Source: Clitoria ternatea
Lineage: Eukaryota; Streptophyta; Magnoliopsida; Fabales; Fabaceae
Length of the DNA stretch: 64,000 bases
Reading direction: 5' to 3'
Assembly: GCA_037962975.1 (NCBI GenBank)
Contig: CM075673.1
Location: 162,770,667-162,834,666, forward strand
Position numbers and translations under genes: made by a program. The notes below the pieces were generated by a model. It was not told the DNA's origin. It searched no databases and worked only from the letters and a program-made list of their open reading frames with translations. Numbering within the stretch: the stretch's first letter is position 1; each line of letters begins with the position of its first letter. Shown here in pieces: positions 1-9,781 of the stretch.

Positions 1-1045
1 CTACGTGACAACATATATCATTCGGCATCTACACTTCTTTTAAACGACATAGCTTATATGAGCCACTTTACTAGTCCCTCACACAAGCTAGGGGATAGGT
101 AGAATAATGATCTCGTCTCGATACCGGATTTGATAACGAAATTGAAATACTCCCCCAGGACGGATGAACTCAATCACCTATTCTGTGATTTGACGATGTA
201 ACTCCTGGCGGGATGTACTTCCCCAGGACGGATGATCTCAATCACCTATTATGTGATTTGACGATGTAACTCCTGGTGTGGTGTACTTGCCCAGGACGGA
301 TGATCCCAATCACCTATTCTGTGATTTGACGATGTAACTCCTGGCGTGGTGTACTCCCCAAGATGGACGATCTCAATCACCTATCCTGTGATTTGATGAT
401 GTAACTCCTGGCATGGACAATTCCCATCATCATCCTTATGATGGAAGCTTCTGAAGTCTCAATCTGTATCCTGACGATTGAAAAGTGTTTCCCCAGGACG
501 GACGATCTCAATCACCTAATCTGTGATTTAATGATGTAACTCCTGGCGTGAACAAATTCCCATCATCATCTTTATGATGGAAGATCCAACTATCATCTTT
601 ATGTATCTTTGTAGTTCCCCAAGCCCGGAATAATACTCTCACATTGGACAACGTTTTCATCTCCAATGAGAATAATACGAACTAATACTATTCATCCGTC
701 CTGTGACACCGCTACTGTGAACAACGGATCGACTCCTTTTCTCCCCAAAAGAATTAAGGATGATGCCCTATGACAAGTACCTATTCCTTAACATACCTGC
801 ACTTGGGGACAATATTCATTTATATATCTTTCCGTTCTAAAATTATATGATTTTCTGAGGTGATTATTTCAATCCAACCTCAACGTTAGCCCTACAGAGC
901 GGATTATCAATTACTGAAACGATATATACATCTAAGTCATACTGTTTTTCATGAAATATCGAAGACAAATGTCTGAATGGAATTTTATTCATTCATGAAA
1001 ACCATGATTACATTTAATACCGGAGTTGATCCCGGAACACAACTT
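1..1045 (-). repeat. Non-coding 3' part of a Ty3/gypsy relic, possible 3' LTR
   Basis: No coding potential is visible. Bases 73-95 are identical to bases 4404-4426, and the flanks (the CGGCATCT block before, the GATACCGG block after) also align with 4350-4450, which lies inside the presumed 5' LTR of the same relic. Near 1018-1040 there is a second weak match to the outer end of that LTR (around 5140-5165). This suggests that bases 1 to about 1045 are, or contain, the 3' LTR of the minus-strand element, so that the internal region would be only ORF1. The alternative is that the shared block is a repeated module. No target duplication can be checked because the window starts inside it. Confidence 0.45.
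155..560. repeat. 68-bp tandem repeat array with nested palindromes
   Basis: Four direct copies start at about 155, 223, 291 and 359 (period exactly 68), and a fifth starts at about 493 after a divergent spacer. Each unit holds CCAGGA...TCCTGG as an outer inverted pair and AATCAC(ctattct)GTGATT as an inner stem-loop, so each unit can fold on itself. Such arrays are common in the untranslated parts of Tat/Ogre-type elements. A specific role is not known to me. Confidence 0.85.
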
Positions 1046-1066
1046 TACATATAAAGAATAACAAGA

Positions 1067-3720
1067 CTACGAAGGGGGAACTTGCTCTTCAGTCTCTTTC
1101 TGTCCTTCCCCTTCTCCAGGTTCTTGTGTCCCTTCCTTTGGGATTTCCTCTGGAGTCTTCTCTTCTGGAGCTTTAGCACCTCCTGAAGATGAGGCGACCT
1201 CAGGCATAGGAAAAACGAAATCCGGGCCCATACTTTGACCCTTAGGAAGAGGGGCCAAACCATACAAGGACTCCAGAGGATCTTCATGTCGACCATCAAC
1301 CACTGCAACTAACCTCCCTCCATGGAATTCATAGAACGGATCCATACCATAGAGGTTAAGCGACACAGTGGGGTTACGATAGAAAACTTGGCGTATAGCT
1401 AGGCCGAAGGATTCTTCAACTGCTTGGGTGCATATGTCAATAGCTTCCTGCGCCTCGGCTTTTGCTACAGCCAATTCTTCCCGCAACCTCGAAAGATCTC
1501 CATCCGATCCTTGAGATTCCGTGCTCCTAGCCTTCAATCCCTCAATCTCAAGGAGGAAATTTTTCTCCTTCTGGGACCACTCCTCTGCTTGTTTAAAATA
1601 ATCCTCTGCAGCAGCTTTTCCTTTATCTTCAAGCTCAGCTTGTCTAGCCTGACTGCTACGGAGTTCCTCTTTTGATTTATCAAGCATCTCCTCCTTTTCA
1701 GCCAGTTTATCCTCCAGGTCTTTAAGCTTGGTTTGAGCTTAAGATTTTCCTTGTTCATAAGATCTCTGAACTCTTTAGACCTGGCTAGACGATCTTCCAT
1801 TAATCTTAGAGCGGCTTTATCCTTCCCCGCCGAGAGGTTGAGTTGTTCTACTTTATCACTCAGCTTATCAACCTTGTCAGCATCATCAGCTAACAAACTG
1901 AGCGAGTGAAGCATCCCAGTAAGCTCTACTAACTGCCATTTTTCGGCCTCACATGCCTCTTTGATTTCTTTAGGTTTAAGCATGGGCCGGAGCTCGTATA
2001 ATGGCTGAGGAAGAATCGCTGGGGTTGTCCCTCGGTATGAGAGGAAGGGAGTAAGGAACGAAGCAGTTGGGTAGGAGATCGGACTTGAAGATCCAAAGAC
2101 CCCGGAAAGAATACTCTTGTGGAGTCCGGCGGAAACTTCAGTTGCATCTGAGGTCTCTACAACTTTACCTTTTGAGGCCCTAGCTCTTTCCGGACTCCTT
2201 GAAGGTTTATGTTTCTTCGTTGATCTTCTTGAAGGGTCATTCTTGATCTTCCTTCTCCTCTCTGTTATTTTGGGTTGACTTGCAGTTGCACCAACACCAG
2301 TCGAATCACCCTCCACCAATGAAATTTCCCCTTCGACATCCGAGGTCAGAATGATCAACTCAGAACAACCCTTCACAGAATCCTTCTTAGGTTGAATTTC
2401 ATTCTCACCAGCTACGGATTTACCTCCTGCTTTCAAGGATTTTAGCTTGTCCATGTCTGGAGATTTTTGCTCTATTTCACCTACATGCATATATAAAACG
2501 TATTAGCAACAGAGAAATGCTCAATACAATCAACAAAGGAGGAAAAAAGGAATAAAACAGGAATTACGTAAATATTCGTCCCGGACTGCACTTGAACTAC
2601 TTAAAAGACGTCTACACAAAAATGCTTTAAAGCGTGTAGAATATGCTTCAAGGGCGAATAACACCGTCGCTGTTTCAGTAGACAGCTCGGACTGATGAGT
2701 GTAGTATGCTGAAGAGTTCAGAAGAAAGTGCTCATGAGTCCAGCTCAGAGGAAATTTATTAAGACCCCCTTCGTTCTTCCAGAAGACGGGCTTATTCTTT
2801 TTAATTGATATCCGGGTAAAGAAAGACTTAAATGACTTCCCGTCAACTTTAGCCGAATCGGTGAAGGATTCGAAGTTCACGAAGGAACATAGAGTCCGGA
2901 GTGTGATTAGACCTACACCGCCTTGCTTGTTAGCCCTCCGAACTACCTGAGTGTAGTAGAACAGCATCGCTACGGTGGGCGTAAAGTTGAAGTAGTCACC
3001 CAATACTTCTAGAGCACGGACGAGTCCCCAACCGTTCGGATGAAGTTGAGAAGGTGCACAATTTAGGAACCTTAATACACCCATTTGAAACTCGGATAAG
3101 GGGAAACGAACTCCGAGGTGATGAAATACAAAATCATGCATATATACCGAACGCTCATCTGGGACAACGTGGTATATCCGTTCTGTAGGGAGCGGTGCAA
3201 ATACCCTGAACCATTTTTTCATTTCCTCCTCGACGCAAATTGTAAACCTTGGCTGAATCCGAGCTCCGTCCTCATTCGCGTGATGGGAAGCTAAGTTTTT
3301 AAACTCATCAGCTATCTAGCAGAAGGGCCACTTAGCCTGGAGTTCTTCCCAGTTTAGCCGAGAGGCAACTACGCTGTACAGACCTTCTGCTGTTTTCAGA
3401 ACAGTTTGATCCCCAGAGGTTCCTTCTCCAGTCATCGTTTGAGTCGCGTGGACAAAAATCTCTGCTCTACGATAAAAAGTCACATCGTCAGAAGGGTAAC
3501 AATCATTACTCATCTCACTTTTCGAAGAGCGACTACAATCAGAGGACGACTCTGAGAAGGGAAAAGTCACTCTCCACTGTGAGTAAGATCTCTTTTCTGA
3601 GCGACATGACTCAGCCCTTGGAAGAATCACAGTGATTCTTCCCCCACGATAATTAGGGTTACGAGAAGTTAATCTCCCCCTCTTAAGATACATTATTTTC
3701 AGGCAAAAACAGCAGAGCAA
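1067..3720 (-). pseudogene. Tat/Ogre-like gypsy ORF1 ('gypsy-type transposase' domain plus coiled coil), slightly broken
   Basis: Read on the minus strand, 3720-3316 gives a Ser-rich N-terminus. A single TAG near 3316 interrupts it, and the frame continues through 3222-2578 with a domain of the kind annotated 'putative gypsy type transposon' (FAPLPTERIY, VRFPLSEFQMGVLRFLN, PNGWGLVRALEVLG). A 97-nt GT-AG intron (2577-2481) removes an in-frame stop and joins to 2480, giving LREIEQKSPD. The next part is Lys/Ser-rich with basic clusters, then a long Glu/Lys-rich coiled coil. One frameshift near 1735-1745 shifts the frame (NLKLK to LEDKLAEKEEM), which then runs to the stop at 1067 with a Pro/Glu-rich tail. 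Only one stop and one frameshift over about 700 residues indicates a fairly young relic. No gag-pol follows inside the window. Function unknown; such ORF1 proteins accompany Tat-lineage retrotransposons. Confidence 0.72.
2481..2577 (-). other. Predicted intron in gypsy ORF1
   Basis: On the minus strand the donor is TTAC|GTAATTCC at 2577 and the acceptor is GCATGTAG|GTGAAATAG at 2481. Removing the 97 nt keeps the frame and deletes an in-frame stop. Introns are known in Ogre-type retrotransposons. Confidence 0.6.
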
Positions 3721-4000
3721 AAGAAGACGGACATAACAGAGGGAAGAAAATGGTTACCTCAGATGATAAGGAAGATGAAGACTGAGAAAGCTTCGCAAAA
3801 CAAGCGGCAAGCGTCCTTACAAAATTTCTGCTGAGTTTTGTTAAGGAATCAGAAGTAAATGGTTCCCAGAACCCACTAAGTGCTTCCTTTATAAGAATCG
3901 AAGAGGTTCAAGTTACCAACTCTTCGAGTTGTGTCGTCCACGACTAAACGCGTCGGTTTACAAGTCAAACGACACAGTCGTTTCAAATTCGTGGGCGCCA

Positions 4001-5171
4001 AAACAACGCCAATTTGCCAAAAGGCCTCTCTATTGGGCCCAAAAGTTGTAGGCCCATTAAGCCCCAAACGACGGTTACTGAGATTTACGCCTCGGACGCA
4101 ATAACTGCTCGCACACGTGATTAAAGGCATTTAATGTCTAATCATGCGACACAATTTATGCTTTACAGACGTTACTCGAATTTCAAGAGTCTTTAGTTTT
4201 CAAAAAATTTTTGACATTCTCCTGCTGCGAATCTTTGTCTGAAACCATTATAACAACATCATGACAACGGAACATTCATCCCTAGGACGGTTCCTCATGA
4301 TATAATGATGCTGAACAGCACACATGCATAAAAACGTTTCCTACATAGCTATACCGGCATCTAGACCTTTCGCAGGTTGAGTAACTCATGTGAACAACTA
4401 CACAGTCCCTCACACAAGCTAGGGGACATATGATCCGGTCTTGATACCGGTATCCGATCTACAAGACATATTTCAACGTCTTTGTCAATTCGCCAACGTG
4501 CAACCGGTGTCATCGGTATACATCCGGACTCTAATTCTGTATCAGGTGCTCGCCCTATACCGGTTGTCCAGGATAACACCATGACACCGGATAACACACA
4601 CATCACTATGCAGAAGACAAAAGGCATTGCTACAGGGACCGATCAATAATTCCCTGCACTACGAGCCAAAATCTGCTCACAGGAATGGTCAACTTGTCCC
4701 CTAATTCTAGCCTATACTCTCTACGCTCAATATAAAATAGCCACTTGACCCAATCATACTCGAAGTGCACAATAAAATAATAATATATAATGTTATTGGA
4801 GGTTAGTGCTTCCCCACTAACATGTCCTCGTATTTCGAGCCAATCAGGTATATGAACTCTCTTCATCAATGAAGAGAGGGATCTTTTTACTCTATCAACT
4901 TACAATTACTCTCTGAATACATTCCTGACTTAGAATATTATCACTGACTTGAGCGTCGGAGAATCTTCGCAGGTGACACCACCTTTCGCCCACATCAACG
5001 CGTTAGGCCGGTGTGAAGGACTTCCAGGACGCCCAATCCGCTCTCTTCTTATACAGAGACATCGGATATACAAACCGGATACTCATATAACCGGTCTTCA
5101 AAGACGTAATCTTCCTACTATTTATGATTGACCCGATACCGGAACTCTTGACCCCGGTTCAGGACAGATCA
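4001..5171 (-). mobile_element. Presumed 5' LTR of the minus-strand gypsy relic
   Basis: On the minus strand the outer end reads TGATCTGTCC (plus-strand ...GGACAGATCA at 5162-5171). The inner end abuts TGGCGCC (minus strand, 4000-3994), the first bases of the tRNA-Asp-type primer binding site used by many plant gypsy elements. The block shares the 4404-4426 motif with the left edge of the window. The LTR boundaries are inferred: the inner end does not show a clean CA, and only one side of the element can be examined for a target duplication. Confidence 0.5.
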
Positions 5172-5648
5172 ATTTTTTAAACTTAACAAGTAAAAATACT
5201 TGAACAAAATAATAAACCCGTGCAAGACATAGGTGCATATGTTAGTTTAATGAGCAAATTCAATAGTAAAAATTTAATTGCCCTAAAACATGAGGATCAT
5301 TGAAAGTTATCTCTTTAATTAAGTTTTTTTTTCTTTTTATAAACACCTTTTTTTAAAGAATTCTATAAAAATAAATATAATTCAAATCTTTATCAATCAA
5401 ACTTATTTATTACTCAATTATGATAAATTTTGTTAGTAGTTTGCTAATATGCTAGGATCTTAACCTCCATAATTAAAAAAAACTATTTTATGTCACACTA
5501 AAAGAAAATGAGAAATTAGCTGCGGAAATATAGTGACGGTTATATAATAATCACCGTCGCTGATAAGTCTCGGGTGGTTTTATTTAATCGTTATTAATAT
5601 ATATATGATAAAGATGGTTGAACCCGCAAATCTTTACACGCACATGCC
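5172..5648. other. AT-rich spacer; weak CACTA-like scrap
   Basis: No gene. At 5496 there is CACTAAAAGAAAA, followed by GTGACGG and CCGTCGC words (about 5530-5570), like a degenerate CACTA terminus with subterminal motifs. There is no partner end and no coding part. Confidence 0.3.
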
Positions 5649-5870
5649 ATGCACATGACTTACTTGAGTTTCCCAAAATCCCTAAACCCTAAATCCTTTC
5701 ACTTTCCCCCTTTCTCCTTGTCCCCTCGTGCCTTTCACGTTTGGTTCCTCTGGATAAAATATTTTTCAAGGTCATATTTTGATGCAGTTTCCGGTGTTGG
5801 GGTTTTTTGGGTTGTTGCATCTTTGATTGTAGCGACCAAGCTTGGGAGGTGGCATCTCCTCAGGTTCTCT
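5649..5870 (+). other. Possible orphan first exon or 5' leader
   Basis: The stretch looks like plant leader DNA: repeated CCCTAAA words, pyrimidine-rich tracts, GC content above its surroundings, and a possible donor CTCAG|GTTCTC at 5863-5864. An open frame from ATG 5649 gives a C-terminal stretch with a membrane-like look (AVSGVGVFWVVASLIVATKL), which I do not recognise. No downstream exon could be tied to it, and the frame continues into the CT microsatellite only by accident. It could be an untranslated first exon of a lost or distant gene, or plain promoter DNA. Confidence 0.25.
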
Positions 5871-5892
5871 CTCTCTCTCTCTCTCTCTCTCG
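5864..5892. repeat. (CT)n microsatellite
   Basis: Uninterrupted TC dinucleotides run just after the possible splice donor, typical of plant 5' untranslated or first-intron DNA. Confidence 0.9.
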
Positions 5893-6848
5893 CCCCTCGA
5901 TCTTTAATTCGTACATGCTATTAATTCTATAGTTTCGTATTTTGACGGTGAAATTAGTTAATTGCCTTCCATGGTTTGGGATCTGATGCCTCTGCCTCCG
6001 ATCCATTTTGGAGCGTTTTTTTATTCTGATCACTCTGCGTAAAGTTGATTTTCTAAGCTTATTATTACTCATGTTTCTATTTGTTTGATTAACGTTGTTT
6101 TATTTTTGCTGCATTAACGTTATTATATTGTATCTTTGTTTAGCTTGTATTCGTGAAAATTCTTATCATTTAGGCTGTCTTAGCCAGTCTAGCTAGGGTG
6201 TCACTACTTATGCTTTTGGATTGAACCCCAGTAGAATTATTTAGGCTTGGATGAACTTCAGTTACAGTACTGAAGAAGTCCATACTAAGGACAGCACATA
6301 GATTGTGCAACCTCTCACTCAGCCAAACAAAGCAATCCAACAAAAGTCTCAATTAGCTGTTTAATGAATGAAATCAAATGGAGTTTTCAAATTTGCAACT
6401 GATACATTATTTGACAATTGACATTATAATATATATATATATATAAATTATATATAATTTTCCTGTAATCATATTTGGCTTTACAACTTTTATGTCAATA
6501 TACATAAAATTGAATGAACCTCAATCCTTATAATAATATATAACCATGAATAATATTATTCATGATCATAAAATATATTTTAATTTAATTCCTTAGGGTG
6601 CTATGCGCCCTGCTGCTGGTGGTCCAGGGCTATTGCTTCTATTGCTCACTGCTTGCGGTTGTACACCCTGGTGATGGGTGGCTTACGCTTATCATAAGCC
6701 AAATTTAACATGGTAATAGAGTCTATCCTAGATCCTTTACTAGGTCACCCATATTTGTTCACGTTCCATTCCTGAGTGTGGGGTGTTCTACAAGTTCCAT
6801 GAGCCACCCGTATTTGTCTATGCTTCATTCCTGAGTGTGAGGGTGTGT
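5893..6848. other. Spacer without recognisable gene
   Basis: AT-rich, with a short TA run near 6428-6446. From 6595 the GC content rises. Two related units ending in CATTCCTGAGTGTG (about 6750-6785 and 6810-6845) form an imperfect direct repeat about 60 bp apart. Confidence 0.5.
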
Positions 6849-6965
6849 GTTGAAAGTCTCACACTGCCTAAAGATACGATCAATTACAAGTACATAAGGA
6901 GAGTAATCCTCATCCAGTGAACTAACTTTAAGGATCGAGTTAGACTTAATACCCAAATTTAACGA
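6849..6965 (+). repeat. Copia-like LTR fragment (TGTTGAAAGTCTCACAC type)
   Basis: Starts TGTTGAAAGTCTCACACTG and continues with the loosely conserved layout of the widespread legume copia/TRIM LTR family that begins TGTTGGAAGTCCCAC. Only the first part is present, with no partner LTR. Family assignment is from memory of the motif. Confidence 0.4.
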
Positions 6966-7349
6966 TAAAAAATTAAGAAGTGATGTGTATATGTGAGACT
7001 CCTAAATTTTTTTAAATAATCTACAAGAACCCGTAGGAATTTCTCCCATCAGAGATACTGCTGGTTAGCTGGTGTTAGTTATTAAAATATGGTTCATATC
7101 ATATATGTAAGTTTTGCTATTAATATAGGTGAACAAAGGTATATTAGTCAGATCGACAGGGGTTATAATTGTGTTTTTTTTCCTTCATTTTGTTATGTTT
7201 ATTTTTTATAATTTTATGCTTTTAATATCATTGTTATTAACTTGAGATGCAATATGGTAGATATAAAAGTAGTGAATATTTTTACACAAAGTTAAAGGAA
7301 CTGCATTAACACAGGATAAAGAAGGGAAGAAGGTAGAGAGCCAGACAAA

Positions 7350-9446
7350 ATGGCAGAGAAATTAGCCCCCGAGAAACGTCACAACTTTGTCCACAACGGT
7401 GCCTTTCCATTTTCTCTATTTCTGTCTCTCTAATATAATCATGTTTTATTTTTCATCAACTAAATTCTAATTAAACAAACCCAGTTGTGATTCAGGTCAA
7501 AAGGTGTTCGAGTGGGATCAAACTCTGGACGAGGTCAATATTTATATAAATCTTCCTCCAAATGTTCATTCCAAGCAATTTTACTGTAAGATTCAGTCCA
7601 AACACCTTGAACTTGGCATCAAAGGAAATCCTCCGTATCTCAATGTAACCATAGTTTCTTCTACCTGATCTTCATTCCCTTTCTTATATTCTTTTATCAG
7701 CTTTTTTTTTTAATTTTTATTTCTCTTTTTTACTTTATCCATTTGGGTTCTCAGCATGATCTTACTAGCCCCGTGAAGACCGATTCTTCATTTTGGACCC
7801 TAGGTAAATGTTTATACTTCCATTTATACATAATTGCATATCATACATACAAATATATATATGTGTGTGTGTATGTATATAAGATGAATCCATTGACTCC
7901 AAGATGTAAGTCTTTAAGACTTGTTCTACTTTGTAACTTATAATAAAACATGAATTAAATTAGTCCAATCGTTGAATTATGTCATGATATCATGATGATT
8001 ACACGTGTAAAATTTTGGAAAAATCAAACATTTATAGGTACATATACATTATCTTGATAACTAACATTTGCTTGTATGATAAATTATATAAACTCTGTTA
8101 AGATGTAGTTGATTCATGGAATATCAAATGATTATTAAATTATATGAATTTTTATATACTTGATCTAGTTAATAAGAACAGTTTCTTCAATGGTTAGATT
8201 AAGAAAATTCAATGAATAACTTGTATTTTATTGTAAATTAAAGAGCGGAGTAAGTCTTGGAGTAAACAGATGCCTCCTCATATATATGTATATATGTATA
8301 TATGTATGTATGTATATGTATGTATGTATATGTATGTATGTATATGTATGTAGGTATATATCAAAGATCAATTGGATGTGTCTTATCTTTTCTTGGTTTT
8401 GACTTGGTTAAGTTTGTTGTTTGATACTGATTTTGGAATTTGATATGTAGAGGATGACATAATGCACATAACCTTGAATAAGAGAGATAAAGGTCAGACA
8501 TGGGCTTCTCCCATATTAGGTGAAGGTCAGCTGGATCCTTACTCTACTGATCTTGAACAGAAGCGCCTCATGCTTCAGAGATTTCAAGAGGAGGTGATTT
8601 TTTCTTTTCATCATAATCCTTTTCCAAGTGCTGGGATTAGAATTCATTTGCAATCCATGGTTTATCTGGCATGTATTTCTGTTCTATCATGATGATGACT
8701 CACTCCTTCATTTACTCAATAATTGTGAGTTGGTCGTTTTAAATCATGTAAATCTTCAATGGAAGCATTATGAACTTTTCACATTCAGTAACTTTAGCTG
8801 TGTTCTGTGTCATTGTAACTCCCAAGTGTATTACCAGTTGTCACTTAACATTTGGGTAATGTATACTCACCTGTTTTGATTGTCTGTTGTGTCATGAATT
8901 TATTGGTATCTGAACCTTCTGCTTGAGTATTTATTTCTTGCTGTTTCAAACCATTCTTCCTTCCATTTTGAAATAAACAAACAAATAACGTATTACTAGT
9001 TTTCCTTTCACAGTAATGTCATGTCAACCTACAAATTTTGATTTAGCTATTATATCAAATGACATAAATCTTAGCTGCTATCAAAGTTTATGTGGTTTGT
9101 GTTTTGCTTGCATAGAGATATAGTATCACTTCATCATTACCTAAATACTAGTATTAGCCTACAATTGCTGACATGGATCCTGGAATGCCAATTCTAGTTA
9201 TCTGACTTGATGGTATGCTTAAAATTGTGTGTTTTGCTCACATACGAAAAAGGTTGAAATCTTATTCTGTGCATCATACTAGTTAGTATGCTGTTGCATA
9301 TTTTTATCTGTTGTACCTCAAAATACTATTTCTTATTATTGTGTTTTTGCCTTGTGCAGAACCCAGGTTTTGATTTTTCACAAGCTCAATTTAGTGGAAA
9401 CTGTCCTGATCCGAGGACCTTCATGGGTGGAATCCGATCAGATTGA
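7350..9446 (+). CDS. NUDCD2: NudC domain-containing protein 2-like co-chaperone (five exons)
   Basis: Exons 7350-7398, 7496-7644, 7755-7803, 8451-8593 and 9360-9446, all with GT-AG introns, join in frame into 477 nt, that is 158 residues plus TGA. This is the length I recall for the plant NUDCD2-type CS-domain protein (Arabidopsis At5g58740 group). The N-terminus MAEKLAPEKRHNFVHNGQ leads into the CS (p23/HSP20-like) beta-sandwich, about residues 15-105, with FEWDQTLDEVNIYI, KGNPPYLN and FWTLEDDIMHITL. The C-terminal tail holds the family's NPGFDFSQAQFSG and FMGGIRSD. NudC-type proteins act as HSP90-linked co-chaperones in the cytosol; client and process here are not visible. The start is the only upstream ATG in frame with the conserved N-terminus. 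Intron 3 carries TATG/TG microsatellites. Intact, no odd residues; the sole clear housekeeping gene of the left half. Confidence 0.95.
8281..8358. repeat. TATG/TA microsatellite in NUDCD2 intron 3
   Basis: Alternating TATATGTA and TATG units run through 78 bases. A shorter TA/TG run lies near 7853-7880 in the same intron. Expected to vary in length between individuals. Confidence 0.85.
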
Positions 9447-9781
9447 TGATCTTTGCTTCTATAATTTCCTTTGGCCTGCTCTAAGTGATAATGAAAGGGT
9501 AAATAATTTGTATAATCCCGTATATCTCCAAATTCGACATCGTTTAATGAAATTAAGGCAATCGTAATGCACTTTATGTAATGAATGACTGTTTGTATTG
9601 ATACCATTAGGTATTTGCTAACCTCTTTGTTCTTAGCGTTTCGCAAGTCATGGACATTAATAACTCAAGTTCTAATGTAATTACTATTTTAAAGTCACCC
9701 ATGGTATATGGAGCATCAAACTAGGTTAAACTAGTATTGGGGTGGAACATGAATATAACTTGGTTTCTTATGCTTAGCAAG

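Noticed and set aside
155..560. CRISPR-like spacing of direct repeats
   Set aside because: Units are contiguous 68-bp tandem copies without unique spacers, in a plant retroelement.
3876..4130. 84-residue minus-strand frame upstream of ORF1
   Set aside because: It spans the predicted primer binding site and LTR edge and has no family features.
5683..5700. CCCTAAACCCTAAAT telomere-like motif
   Set aside because: It is the short telo-box common in plant leaders and promoters, not a telomeric array.
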